Origin: Candidatus Eremiobacteraceae bacterium
GTDB lineage: Bacteria; Vulcanimicrobiota; Vulcanimicrobiia; Eremiobacterales; Eremiobacteraceae
Length of the DNA stretch: 64,000 nt
Assembly (NCBI GenBank): GCA_035710745.1
Contig: DASTCX010000025.1
Location: 186,001 to 250,000 of the forward strand
Reading direction: 5' to 3'
Shown here: in pieces, positions 7,920-15,463 of the stretch
How positions within the stretch are numbered: position 1 is the first letter of the stretch
How the letters are laid out: the number at the start of each line of letters is the position of its first letter
Notes under the pieces: generated by a model
Databases searched by the model: none
Seen by the model: only the letters and a program-made list of their open reading frames with translations
What the model was told of the DNA's origin: nothing
Program-made: the position numbers and the translations under genes

Positions 7920-8762
7920 TCAGGAAGTGGGAGAGCTCTCGCCGGCCGGTTTCGAGCGGTGCGGCGCGTGCGCCCCGACTTCGTGCTCGGGCGCTGGGAA
8001 CGCGTTCGAGCGGATCTCGTCGATGTGCGTGCGCACCGCCGTCAAGCCGGTTTCGTAGAACGATGCGTATCGTTTGGCGTGGCGCGGCAGATAGCCGGTC
8101 GAGAGCCCGAGCACGTCGTTGATCACGCTCACCTGGCCGTCGCAGTGCGGGCCGGCGCCGATGCCGATCGTCGCAGCGCCGATCGTCCGCGAGATCTCGG
8201 CGGCGAGCGGCGACGGTACGCACTCGAGCACGATCGAGAAACAGCCGGCCAGGTCGAGCGCGATCGCGCTCTTGAGGATCGAAGCTGCGGAGGCCTCGGT
8301 CTTGCCCTGGGCGCGGAAACCGCCGAGCGCATTCACCGATTGCGGGGTGAGGCCGAGGTGACCCATGACGGGGATGCCCGCGTGGACCAGGCGCGCGACA
8401 AGGGCCGGATCGTCACCCTCGAGCTTGACGGCGTTCGCACCGCCCTCTTTCAGGAAACGGCCCGCATTGCTGACGGCTTCGTCGTGCCCCGCCTGATACG
8501 ACATGAATGGCATGTCGCCGATGACGAACGCGCCTTTCGCCCCGCGGACGACGCAGCGCGTGTGATAGAGCATCTCGTCCATCGTGATCGGCAGGGTCGA
8601 GTCGTAGCCGGCAAAGACCATCGCCGCGGAATCGCCGACGAGGATCGCATCGATGCCGGCCGCGTGGACCATCGCCGCGGTCAGCGCGTCGTACGCGGTG
8701 ATGACCGCGATTTTCTCTCCCCGCCGTTTCTTTTCAGCGAACGTCTGGATGGTGGTCGGCAT
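7920..8762 (-). CDS. panB: 3-methyl-2-oxobutanoate hydroxymethyltransferase
   Basis: Transfers a one-carbon unit from methylene-tetrahydrofolate to alpha-ketoisovalerate to make ketopantoate. The 280-residue TIM-barrel enzyme shows ITAYDALTAAMVHAAGID near the start, then VGDSAAMVFAGYDSTLPIT, GDMPFMSY, AVKLEGDD and GHLGLTPQ. The ATG at 8762 is fixed by a TGATG junction with the FHA gene stop. No pantoate reductase (panE) is next to it. Confidence 0.96.
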   Translation of the reverse strand: MPTTIQTFAEKKRRGEKIAVITAYDALTAAMVHAAGIDAILVGDSAAMVFAGYDSTLPITMDEMLYHTRCVVRGAKGAFVIGDMPFMSYQAGHDEAVSNAGRFLKEGGANAVKLEGDDPALVARLVHAGIPVMGHLGLTPQSVNALGGFRAQGKTEASAASILKSAIALDLAGCFSIVLECVPSPLAAEISRTIGAATIGIGAGPHCDGQVSVINDVLGLSTGYLPRHAKRYASFYETGLTAVRTHIDEIRSNAFPAPEHEVGAHAPHRSKPAGESSPTS

Positions 8763-9067
8763 CAGGCTCTCCCGGAAACGTCCAAAACGCGTAGCATCGT
8801 CGAACCGACGCGGAACGGATGACCGAGTTGCAACCGCACGGGCGTTTCGATCGCTTGCCCGCCGACGATCGTGCCGTTGCTGCTGCCCGCATCGGCGAGC
8901 ACGACCTCGCCGTTGTCGACGGTGACGCTGGCGTGGCGCCGCGAGACGGAGCGATCGGTCGTCAACGCGGCTTGCGCGACGTGTTCGTCTCGGCCGATCG
9001 TGATGTCCCGTTCGAAAGGCCATCGTTTTCCGTCGAGCGGTCCGTTCATCGCTTCGATGATATACAT
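8762..9067 (-). CDS. FHA-domain protein (phosphothreonine-binding)
   Basis: A 101-residue stand-alone forkhead-associated domain that would bind phosphothreonine peptides. Key motifs are TIGRDEH (residues 23-29), SVSRRHASV and GSSNGTIV, which form the phosphopeptide pocket, so the domain looks functional. The chosen ATG at 9067 (MYIIEAMNGP) starts directly before the first strand; an ATG at 9157 or a TTG at 9181 would add a basic tail that does not look like protein. It is the first gene before panB and shares a TGATG junction with it. No Ser/Thr kinase gene is nearby. Confidence 0.82.
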   Translation of the reverse strand: MYIIEAMNGPLDGKRWPFERDITIGRDEHVAQAALTTDRSVSRRHASVTVDNGEVVLADAGSSNGTIVGGQAIETPVRLQLGHPFRVGSTMLRVLDVSGRA

Positions 9068-9211
9068 AGATAATCGCGTTTCGTGCCGCCGGAAACGAAC
9101 TCCCTCGGCTGGGTCGAGGCGGTGCTCCTGGAGCCTAGTCTCTGCCGCGGCGGACATATTTTTCGCACGAAGCGGCGACAAAAGCCCTAATCTTATCCTG
9201 CCGCCGAGCCG

Positions 9212-9520
9212 ATGGTGTTAGAAGGAAACACCGCGCGACCCATGGGCGTCGACCGGCCGGCTGGTCTAGCCGCCTCGGCGCCGGAGAACTTTTGGGTGGA
9301 CGATCAAGAAACCGTGAACGATCTCCAAGATTCCAGCTTGCTCGACATCGACCCCGACGCGCTCCGCGAAGCGGAGAAGGTCTTCGCGCAAGGCATTCTC
9401 GACACGATGTCCGGCAAGGAAGTCGCGAAGGCGACCTATGAGGACACGCGCGTCGTCGTCATCATGGCCGACGGCAGCGAATACTATTTCTACGGGTTCA
9501 TGGGCGAATCGCGCGCGTAA
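9212..9520 (+). CDS. Small hypothetical protein
   Basis: I do not recognise this 102-residue acidic protein. The last third (TYEDTRVVVIMADGSEYYFYGF) has a beta-hairpin look, and the middle (DPDALREAEKVFAQGILDTMSGKEVAKA) is helical. There is no signal peptide or membrane segment. The ATG at 9212 has no clear ribosome site; the ATG at 9242 has GAAGGA about 15 bases upstream and may be the true start. It is divergent from the FHA gene and ends just before a palindromic repeat with a T tract. Confidence 0.6.
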   Translation: MVLEGNTARPMGVDRPAGLAASAPENFWVDDQETVNDLQDSSLLDIDPDALREAEKVFAQGILDTMSGKEVAKATYEDTRVVVIMADGSEYYFYGFMGESRA

Positions 9521-9561
9521 GGGCTCCCGTATCTGAGATCGCGATCAGGAAATGCCGCGGC

Positions 9562-9595
9562 GGTCGAGCTAAAGCTCGACCGCTACGGTTTTTTG
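9562..9595 (+). repeat. Palindromic repeat, copy 3, doubling as a terminator
   Basis: Core GGTCGAGCTAAAGCTCGACC at 9562-9581, then GCTACGGTTTTTT on the plus strand. The hairpin plus T tract would end transcription of the 9212-9520 gene. Confidence 0.8.
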
Positions 9596-9602
9596 GGGGA
9601 CT

Positions 9603-9956
9603 CTAGTTCGTGCGACGAGCCTCTTGGTGGTCGACGAATTCCGCGATGAGCGAGCGGTCGCGCGGGTCGAGGGACGTGAACGCGATCCCGTGATGGAACT
9701 TCTGCTCGTTGCGCTGGAAGAAGCTGAGCACGACTCGGCCGCGGGCGAGGATGCCGCGGTCGGCGGCCGGCAGCCTGAACTTCAAGTTGACGTTCGAGCG
9801 CGGGGGCAAGTCGTAGGACGCGACGAGCCTCATGCCGCCTGCGCCGAGATCGAAAACCGCGCCGTCGTGAGGCGCCGCCTCGCCCTCGAGCGAGAACTCA
9901 ACCGGCAAAGAGACCTCGACTCTGACGTATTGCCGCCGATGCATGTCGCCCGTCAT
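9603..9956 (-). CDS. PilZ-domain protein
   Basis: A 117-residue single-domain PilZ protein. The cyclic-di-GMP motif RRQYVRVEV (residues 7-15; usual form RxxxR) is followed by the second signature FDLGAGGMRL (usual D/NxSxxG; here D-L-G-A-G-G, with Gly for Ser). Such proteins bind c-di-GMP and act on motility or polysaccharide machinery. The ATG at 9956 overlaps the stop of the upstream gene (ATGA). Ligand binding is uncertain because of the Ser to Gly change. Confidence 0.8.
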   Translation of the reverse strand: MTGDMHRRQYVRVEVSLPVEFSLEGEAAPHDGAVFDLGAGGMRLVASYDLPPRSNVNLKFRLPAADRGILARGRVVLSFFQRNEQKFHHGIAFTSLDPRDRSLIAEFVDHQEARRTN

Positions 9957-10312
9957 GCGAGGAGTGTTCGAGCGCGGCGCCGATGCGCCTGCCTGCGCTT
10001 GCGCTTGACGTGTGTTCTCGCTCGCTTGATACTCGGGCGGGAGCGCTGCGGCTTGACCGCGAGGAGTCTGAAGACATGAGTTATCTTTCGCCCATCGATT
10101 CGGCACAGGTCTATTTCGAGCCGCTCGACGTCGATGAAGACGAGCGGCCTCGATGCGATCCTGACGACGATCGAGGCCGTGACCGGTTCGACCGTGATCG
10201 ACCCGACGATATGCGTGCCGACCGACGGGAGCGCTTCGATCGCCTCGAAGACGCGCGGGAACGCTTCGAGCGATTCGAGCGCGGTCGGCTCGATGATCAG
10301 CCGGGGCCACAC
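9953..10312 (-). CDS. Small hypothetical protein with basic tail, coupled to PilZ gene
   Basis: A 119-residue protein I do not recognise. The first 80 residues look folded (RLIIEPTALESLEAF, HIVGSITVEPVTASIVVRI, LVFIDVERLEIDLCRI). The last 30 are almost all Arg, Lys, His and Ala, which could bind RNA or an acidic partner. It starts with GTG at 10312, 19 bases after the PLP-protein stop, and ends in an ATGA overlap with the PilZ gene. These junctions support it as a real gene of the operon. Confidence 0.6.
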   Translation of the reverse strand: MWPRLIIEPTALESLEAFPRVFEAIEALPSVGTHIVGSITVEPVTASIVVRIASRPLVFIDVERLEIDLCRIDGRKITHVFRLLAVKPQRSRPSIKRARTHVKRKRRQAHRRRARTLLA

Positions 10313-10331
10313 CCGCTTCCGAGGCTGTGAC

Positions 10332-11597
10332 TTAAGCTGCGCCGACCGCGGCCGCGGCGCTCGTCACAGCGATGATCCCGTGGACGAAATCCATGCCGCC
10401 CTGGAGATACACCTCGAACGGTTCGCGCAGCGGCGCATCACACGACAGCTCCAGCGTCGATCCAGTGATGAAAGCGCCGCCTGCCATGATGACTGGATCC
10501 GCATACCCCGGAACCTCGCCAGGTTCCGGGCGCGCGCGCGAGTTCACCGGCAGCATGCGCTGCAAGCCGTGTGCGAAGCGCTCGAGCCGCTCGCGCGATC
10601 CGAGCCGGATCGCTTGGATGATGTCTGTCCGCTCATCGCCGCACTGCGGATCGACCTCGTAGCCGAGCTTCGAGAACAACGCCGCTGCGAAATCCATCGT
10701 CCTGAGGCTATCAGAGACCGTTCGTGGTGCGCGGTGAAGGCCCGCGTACATCGACCGCACTGCCTCAAGGCTCGGCCCGATCCTCGAGCCGAGTCCCGGC
10801 GCGAAGACGTGCTCGGCGATGCGCTCGATCGCATCGCGCGATCCCGCGACGTACGCGCCCGTCACCGCCATGCCGCCGCCCGGGTTCTTGATGAGCGACC
10901 CTACCACGACGTCAGCGCCCACGGCGCACGGCTCGCGCGATTCGACGAACTCGCCGTAGCAATTGTCGACGACGACCACCGCTTTGGGGCTGTGCCGTTT
11001 CGCAAGCGCGACCAACCGTGCTATCTCGTCGATCGACGCGCTCGGCCGCGGCGCGTAACCGCGCGAGCGCTGGATGAAGACGACGGCGGGCCCGTGGACG
11101 AGCGCCGCGATCATCGCTTTTTCGTCGAGGCTCGCGCCGGGGGCCCACGCGACCTCGACGTACCGCTGCCCGCCCGGGCGCAACGCGCGCGGATGGCCGG
11201 TGAGCGCGAGCGTAAGCGTGTCGTACGGCCTGCCGGTGAGCGAACAGATGATGCCGTCGGCGCCGGCGAGCGCGGCGATGCTCGCGACGATCGCCTGGGT
11301 TCCGCTCGTGAGCTGGACCCGTGCGAGCGCTGCCTCCGCGTCCATGAGGCGGGCGAGGATCGCCTCGTACGCTTCTCGGCCGAAGTCGTGATAGCCATAA
11401 CCGATCGTGCCTTGTAGGTGCGCATCGGTGATGCCGACATCAGAGAATGCCCTGACCGTCTTCGCCGTAAGCGCGACCGAGTGGGCGGCGCGCTTGTTCC
11501 AGGCCGGAATGGCGGTCTCGCACGCCGCAAGGGCGAGCCGGACGATATCGTCGGGTAGGTCGAAACCGGTTAGAGCAGTGCGGAGCGGATCGATCAC
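10332..11597 (-). CDS. PLP-dependent methionine gamma-lyase family protein ('aluminum resistance protein')
   Basis: A 421-residue fold-type I PLP enzyme of the family annotated as aluminum resistance or methionine gamma-lyase-like. Visible features are GYGYHDFGREAYE, the phosphate loop LTSGTQAI, VDNCYGEFVE and the Schiff-base lysine in GSLIKNPGGG. The end TAVTGAYVAG-GGMDFVHGIIAV is also family-like. The start is GTG at 11597, fixed by a GTGA overlap with the upstream permease stop. The family likely acts on sulfur amino acids or C-S bonds, but its physiological reaction is not settled. Confidence 0.88.
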   Translation of the reverse strand: MIDPLRTALTGFDLPDDIVRLALAACETAIPAWNKRAAHSVALTAKTVRAFSDVGITDAHLQGTIGYGYHDFGREAYEAILARLMDAEAALARVQLTSGTQAIVASIAALAGADGIICSLTGRPYDTLTLALTGHPRALRPGGQRYVEVAWAPGASLDEKAMIAALVHGPAVVFIQRSRGYAPRPSASIDEIARLVALAKRHSPKAVVVVDNCYGEFVESREPCAVGADVVVGSLIKNPGGGMAVTGAYVAGSRDAIERIAEHVFAPGLGSRIGPSLEAVRSMYAGLHRAPRTVSDSLRTMDFAAALFSKLGYEVDPQCGDERTDIIQAIRLGSRERLERFAHGLQRMLPVNSRARPEPGEVPGYADPVIMAGGAFITGSTLELSCDAPLREPFEVYLQGGMDFVHGIIAVTSAAAAVGAA

Positions 11598-13021
11598 TGC
11601 GTCGAGCGCTCCGGATGCATCTCTTGGTCGCGCTCCTGATCGCGAATCGCCTCCGCTTCTCGGAGCAGACGGTTCTGCTCGGACGGCTCGGCGACCACCG
11701 CCTTCTCGTAGGCGCGGAAGAACGGCGCGTAGATGATCGCGCCGATCGCGATATTGATGAAGACGAGGACGATCGCCCGCCAGTCGCCGGCCGTCGTCAG
11801 CCACGCCGTCACGAACGACGGAAAGACCGGTGGCAAATAGACGATCGTATGACCGATTAGGTTCAGCCACGTCGCGAGATACGTGACAGTCGCGAGGACG
11901 AGCGGCACGAGCAAGAACGGGATCGTCAGGCTCGGGTTCATGACGAGCGGCACGCCGAAGATGATCGTCTCGTTGACGTTCCAGACCGTCGGCAGGATCG
12001 ACGCGATCGCGAGCTTGCGCAGCCGTGCGACGCGCGAGCGGAGCATGACGAGCGTCAGCGGCAGCGTCGCGCCGGACCCGCCGGGGAAGTAGAATATGGA
12101 CAACATGATCGTGACGATGTGCGGCGGCGCTTGATGCGCCGCGACGGCTTGGCTGTTCTCGTCGAGCGCTTTCAAGAAGACCGGCGTCACGATGCCGGAC
12201 AGGAACGCCGGGCCGTGAACGCCGGCGGTCCACAGCAGCGTCTGGAAAAAGACGACCAGGAGCAGGCCGGGCAACGTGTCGCTCGCGCTGACCAGCGGAC
12301 GGATGACGGTGAGCAGGACATCGCCGAGCGTCACGTGTGCGAGCGCGAGACCGCCGAAGACGATGGCGACCGCGAGCGCGCCCACCGCGTCGGCGGCGAT
12401 CACGTTAGAGATGTATTTACGAGCGAACCGAAGCGCTTCGCCCGTCGCGAGCGTCGTGACGAGGCCGAGCAAGATGCTCGTCGACGAAATCGCGCCGAGT
12501 TCGACCGCGAGGTTGTCGGCGAGCGGCCACTTGAGTCCGGAGGCGAATGCGCCGAGGCTGACGACCCACGCGAGCGGACGATTGAAGCCGAAAGCGCGCG
12601 CGAGCCGGTCGGCGAGCAGCGCGCTGAGCACGACGCCCATCGCGCCGAAGCCGACGTGGTAGGCGGCGAAAAAGCGGTTCGAGAGGCTTGTGAACGACGC
12701 GCCGAGCGTCGGTTCCGGGGGCGTGAAGAACGCGACGATCGTCACCGCTATCAAGCCGGCGAACGACGGGCCCATCGCGACGCGCACGGCCGCGACGTGC
12801 GGCTCTTCGGCGATGCGATGAAGAACGGGGAATAGCCGCGACTCGATCGACGCGATGAATGCCTCGACGCCGGTCCTGCGCTCGCGCGCGCTCGCTGTCG
12901 TCGTTAGCTCCGGTCCGCGGCGAGCTGTTTTGCCGCAGCGCGGCGCGACGCGGCCGCGACGAATGAGGCGAAAAGGCGACGGCTCGGTTCGTCGGCGCCG
13001 ACGAGTTCCTCCGGATGCCAT
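11594..13021 (-). CDS. PTS EIIC-like (cellobiose/lactose family) membrane permease, start uncertain
   Basis: A polytopic membrane protein with about ten hydrophobic segments and the hallmarks of the CelB/LacE EIIC fold: VHGPAFL, PGGSGATLPLTLVML and NVNETIIFGVPLVMNP (usual N-x-x-E-P-I-I-F-G-L-P; here T replaces P). Homology begins near VEAFIASIESRLFPVL, at about position 12868. The only ATG, GTG or TTG start in frame is at 13021; it would overlap the C26 gene by 118 bases and add an Arg-rich tail. A rare start codon near 12870-12900 is possible. No EIIA, EIIB, HPr or EI genes are in the window, so sugar phosphorylation is doubtful. The tail is hydrophilic (EKAVVAEPSEQNRLLREAEA). Confidence 0.78.
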   Translation of the reverse strand: MASGGTRRRRRTEPSPFRLIRRGRVAPRCGKTARRGPELTTTASARERRTGVEAFIASIESRLFPVLHRIAEEPHVAAVRVAMGPSFAGLIAVTIVAFFTPPEPTLGASFTSLSNRFFAAYHVGFGAMGVVLSALLADRLARAFGFNRPLAWVVSLGAFASGLKWPLADNLAVELGAISSTSILLGLVTTLATGEALRFARKYISNVIAADAVGALAVAIVFGGLALAHVTLGDVLLTVIRPLVSASDTLPGLLLVVFFQTLLWTAGVHGPAFLSGIVTPVFLKALDENSQAVAAHQAPPHIVTIMLSIFYFPGGSGATLPLTLVMLRSRVARLRKLAIASILPTVWNVNETIIFGVPLVMNPSLTIPFLLVPLVLATVTYLATWLNLIGHTIVYLPPVFPSFVTAWLTTAGDWRAIVLVFINIAIGAIIYAPFFRAYEKAVVAEPSEQNRLLREAEAIRDQERDQEMHPERSTQ

Positions 13022-13659
13022 TGCACGCCGACGAAGAACGGGTGCTCGCCGCGGAGCTCGTACGCCTCGACGATCCCATCTCGCGCGTGCGCAACGGGTT
13101 CGAGCCCGTGTGCGACCCGGCGCACGGCCTGATGGTGCAGCGAATTGACGCGCATCGCAGACGAGCCGGCGATCTCGGCGAGTTTCGAGCCGACCTTCAG
13201 GTCGACTTCGTGTGTCGTCTCGTGCCGGCCGAAATCGGGCGTCTGCTCGTGGCGCAATCGTAGGCCGTTCGCGGCGTCGTATTGATCGGCGATGTCTTCG
13301 TAGAGCGTGCCGCCGAGAGCGACGTTGACGACCTGCATGCCGCGGCAGATCGCGAACATCGGCAGTCCGGACCGTTTGGCGATGCGGGCAGCTTCGAGTT
13401 CGAGCGCGTCGCGCCGAGGATCGGCGACGTCGACGCTCGGGTGCGGCCTTCCGCCGTACGCCGCCGGATCCACGTCGGTGCCGCCCGGCAGCAGGATCCC
13501 GTCGAACGCCAAGAGCGTTTCGGCAAGGCTCGAATGACCGGCGCCGTCGATGAGGATCGGCTCTCCGCCCGCTGCCGTGACCGCGTCGCGGTACTTCTTG
13601 CGTGCGCCGGGAGCGGACGCCTCACCCGGGTTGACGGTGACCGCAATCCTCGGTCTCAT
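12904..13659 (-). CDS. Class I glutamine amidotransferase-like hydrolase (peptidase C26, PuuD-like)
   Basis: A 251-residue gamma-glutamyl hydrolase of the C26 family, related to gamma-glutamyl-GABA hydrolase. The nucleophile cysteine is in FAICRGMQVVNVALGG, preceded by ILLPGGTDVDPAAYGG, and the His-Glu pair is in GVQWHPEELV near the C-terminus. It lacks a signal peptide. The gene leads the operon that includes the EIIC-like and PLP genes and follows the lexA terminator. The substrate (gamma-glutamyl-polyamine, gamma-Glu-GABA or other) is not evident. Confidence 0.9.
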   Translation of the reverse strand: MRPRIAVTVNPGEASAPGARKKYRDAVTAAGGEPILIDGAGHSSLAETLLAFDGILLPGGTDVDPAAYGGRPHPSVDVADPRRDALELEAARIAKRSGLPMFAICRGMQVVNVALGGTLYEDIADQYDAANGLRLRHEQTPDFGRHETTHEVDLKVGSKLAEIAGSSAMRVNSLHHQAVRRVAHGLEPVAHARDGIVEAYELRGEHPFFVGVQWHPEELVGADEPSRRLFASFVAAASRRAAAKQLAADRS

Positions 13660-13695
13660 CGCGCTTGACGTTAGACGCGGGTCTCGGGCTTGCCT

Positions 13696-13730
13696 CGAAA
13701 AATGAAGCGGCCGCGTCTCATGCGCGGCCG
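13696..13730 (-). terminator. Rho-independent terminator of lexA
   Basis: On the minus strand a stem CGGCCGCG / CGCGGCCG with a seven-base loop is followed by CTTCATTTTT. It lies 31 bases past the lexA stop. Confidence 0.8.
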
Positions 13731-13760
13731 GCTCCCGATGGAGATGCTCTCAGCGCCGCT

Positions 13761-14363
13761 TCAAAGCTTTCGTATGATGGCCGAGACCTTGCCGACGATG
13801 TCCACGTTGTCCGTGTAGATCGGTTCCATATACTTGTTCTGCGGCTGCAGGCGGACGCGATTGTCTTCCTTATAGAACGACTTCACCGTCGCTTCGCCGT
13901 CGATCATCGCGACGACGATCTCGCCGTTGTTCGCGATCTTCTGCGGGTTGACGAGGATGAGGTCGCCGTCGAGGATGGCGGCGTCGACCATCGACTCGCC
14001 CTTGACGCGGAGCATGAACGACCCGGAGTTTCGGACGAGGCTGGCAGGCAGCGCGAATTCTTCTTCGATATTCTCGGCGGCCGTGATCGGCACGCCGGCG
14101 GCGACGCGGCCGATGATCGGCACGGTGATGACGTCGCGGGCGACGGAATCGGACTCGGATGTGAGGGCGCGGGGCTTGGTCGGATCGCGCTTGATGAGCC
14201 CCTTCTTCTCGAGCGTACGCAGATGGCACTGGACGGTCGAGCTCGACGACAGTCCGACGCGTTCGCCGATCTCGCGGACTGACGGCGGATAGCCGTGCTC
14301 GCGCGTGAAGTCTTTGATGACGTCGAGTATGGCTTGCTGCCTTGGCGTCGTCTTGCGATCCAC
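13761..14363 (-). CDS. lexA: LexA, SOS repressor
   Basis: Represses DNA-damage genes and cleaves itself when RecA filaments form. The 200-residue protein has the winged helix (YPPSVREIGERVGLSSSSTVQCHL, residues 25-48), the cleavage bond Ala89-Gly90 in GRVAAGVP, the catalytic Ser124 in VKGESMVD and Lys161 in EATVKSFY. All parts needed for autocleavage are there. The start is GTG at 14363. Its promoter at 14476-14504 is overlapped by an SOS box, so it should regulate itself. It is divergent from a LysM gene, as lexA-yneA is in Bacillus. Confidence 0.97.
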   Translation of the reverse strand: MDRKTTPRQQAILDVIKDFTREHGYPPSVREIGERVGLSSSSTVQCHLRTLEKKGLIKRDPTKPRALTSESDSVARDVITVPIIGRVAAGVPITAAENIEEEFALPASLVRNSGSFMLRVKGESMVDAAILDGDLILVNPQKIANNGEIVVAMIDGEATVKSFYKEDNRVRLQPQNKYMEPIYTDNVDIVGKVSAIIRKL

Positions 14364-14475
14364 GGGAGTCTACCGCCCTTTCATCTTAACGCCGCTGCGG
14401 GACAAAAGAGCCGCCCTCAAGGGCGACCCTGGAGCGGGCTAGCGTAAACGCAGCCCGACACGCCGAGTAATTGGG

Positions 14476-14504
14476 ATTCTACCACATCGACGTCCCGGAT
14501 GCAA
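14476..14504 (-). promoter_or_regulatory. lexA promoter
   Basis: Minus strand -35 TTGCAT (14504-14499), 17-base spacer, -10 TAGAAT (14481-14476). The -35 overlaps the SOS box at 14502-14515, the expected layout for autorepression. Confidence 0.6.
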
Positions 14505-14515
14505 ACATCTGTTCG
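14502..14515. promoter_or_regulatory. LexA operator (SOS box) 1
   Basis: CAAACATCTGTTCG. It matches the Gram-positive SOS consensus CGAACATATGTTCG at 12 of 14 bases and overlaps the lexA -35 element. Confidence 0.8.
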
Positions 14516-14523
14516 ACAATCTC

Positions 14524-14552
14524 TTGACAGCCCAGGTGGGCGGCGATAAGAT
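14524..14552 (+). promoter_or_regulatory. Promoter of the yneA-like gene
   Basis: Perfect -35 TTGACA at 14524-14529, 17-base spacer, -10 TAAGAT at 14547-14552. It is flanked by one SOS box on each side. Confidence 0.75.
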
Positions 14553-14560
14553 TAGGGCGA

Positions 14561-14574
14561 CAAACATATGTTCG
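14561..14574. promoter_or_regulatory. LexA operator (SOS box) 2
   Basis: CAAACATATGTTCG, differing from the Gram-positive SOS consensus at one base. It lies at the predicted transcription start of the yneA-like gene, where LexA would block initiation. Confidence 0.85.
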
Positions 14575-14603
14575 AAACACGCCACTCACAGAGGAATGGA
14601 CCC

Positions 14604-14897
14604 ATGTTCCGGTACCGCCGCACCCAGCGGGTCTCGCTGATTCCCTTTATCCAGGCCCTCTCCCTCGTGCTGGTGTTCGCCCTGCCGACCATCTGGGGGG
14701 CCCGTATTTACGCATCCAGCCCGACGCATTATGACAAGGTCGTCGTGCAGCCCGGAGACACCGTTTGGAGTCTCGTCGCTCGGCGCGCGAAGGCCGGGTC
14801 GGACGTCGCCGAAGCCGCCTACGACGTCTCGTCGATCAATCACCTCGCGGCCGGCAAACAACTCCATCCGGGCGAGGTCCTGCTAATACCGCGCTGA
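14604..14897 (+). CDS. YneA-like SOS-regulated membrane LysM protein
   Basis: A 97-residue protein with a short basic N-terminus, one membrane anchor (about residues 12-32) and a LysM domain (45-96) containing VVVQPGDTVWSLVARRA and LHPGEVLLIPR. LysM binds peptidoglycan, so the bulk faces the cell wall. The architecture and the position divergent from lexA match Bacillus YneA, the SOS cell-division inhibitor. Two SOS boxes flank its promoter. I chose the ATG at 14604 (AGAGG upstream); the ATG at 14568 lies inside the second SOS box. Division arrest is inferred from architecture and context, not from sequence identity. Confidence 0.8.
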   Translation: MFRYRRTQRVSLIPFIQALSLVLVFALPTIWGARIYASSPTHYDKVVVQPGDTVWSLVARRAKAGSDVAEAAYDVSSINHLAAGKQLHPGEVLLIPR

Positions 14898-14919
14898 TCC
14901 AGCGCTAATCAAGACGATC

Positions 14920-14947
14920 AGGGGTCGCACGAGCGGCCCCTTTTTTC
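14920..14947 (+). terminator. Rho-independent terminator of the yneA-like gene
   Basis: Stem GGGGTCGC / GCGGCCCC (one G-U pair) with loop ACGA, followed by six T's and CTT. It starts 23 bases after the stop codon. Confidence 0.85.
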
Positions 14948-15098
14948 TTGTCCGACGTCTGTCGTTTCCGGCGTACCTCGCCTTGCTGGTCCGACGGCGG
15001 CTATGGTATCCTTGTCGGGTGCCTGCTACGGCGGCCGGCGGCCCGGTAAGTCAAGGGGCTGCTGCCGCACGCGAATACCGGAAGGAGCACACACGTCC

Positions 15099-15368
15099 GT
15101 GGCACTCAAAAAAGATCAGAAGTCGTCGGTGATCGGCCGCTTCGGCCGCAAAGAAAACGACACCGGATCGGCGGAAGTCCAAGTCGCTCTGCTCACCGAG
15201 TCGATCAACGAGTTGACCGAGCACCTCAAGGTGCACAAGAAAGACCATGCGAGCCGTCGCGGTCTTCTCATGAAGGTAGGCAAGCGCCGCAGTCTGCTGA
15301 GATATCTCGAAAAAGCGGACCTCGAGCGTTATCGCGCGATCGTCAGTAAGCTCGGCCTGCGTCACTAA
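15099..15368 (+). CDS. rpsO: 30S ribosomal protein S15
   Basis: Primary 16S rRNA-binding protein of the small-subunit platform. The 89-residue length is exactly that of S15, with [43 protein letters not shown] and [13 protein letters not shown]. The start is GTG at 15099, preceded by GGAAGGAG (15080-15087). A possible promoter (TTGCTG at 14983, TATCCT at 15007) lies upstream. It is followed by pnp, the usual rpsO-pnp order. Confidence 0.97.
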   Translation: MALKKDQKSSVIGRFGRKENDTGSAEVQVALLTESINELTEHLKVHKKDHASRRGLLMKVGKRRSLLRYLEKADLERYRAIVSKLGLRH

Positions 15369-15448
15369 GCGCGCGCTGTCCCTAGGGATAGGCCGGCCTA
15401 GCTCAGAAACAAGAACCCGCATCATCAAAATCAGCAAAAGAAAAGCGT

Positions 15449-15454
15449 AGGAGG
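15449..15454 (+). promoter_or_regulatory. Ribosome binding site fixing the TTG start of pnp
   Basis: AGGAGG lies 9 bases before TTG at 15464 but 27 bases before the first ATG at 15482, so TTG is the likely start. Confidence 0.75.
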
Positions 15455-15463
15455 AACCCCTTT

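Noticed and set aside
11598-12233. N-terminal extension of the PLP enzyme to 12233
   Set aside because: It overlaps the EIIC-like gene in another frame and is Arg-rich. The GTGA junction at 11594-11597 gives the expected family length.
14568-14603. ATG at 14568 as start of the LysM protein
   Set aside because: It lies within the second SOS box and has no ribosome site. The ATG at 14604 has one and starts right before the membrane anchor.
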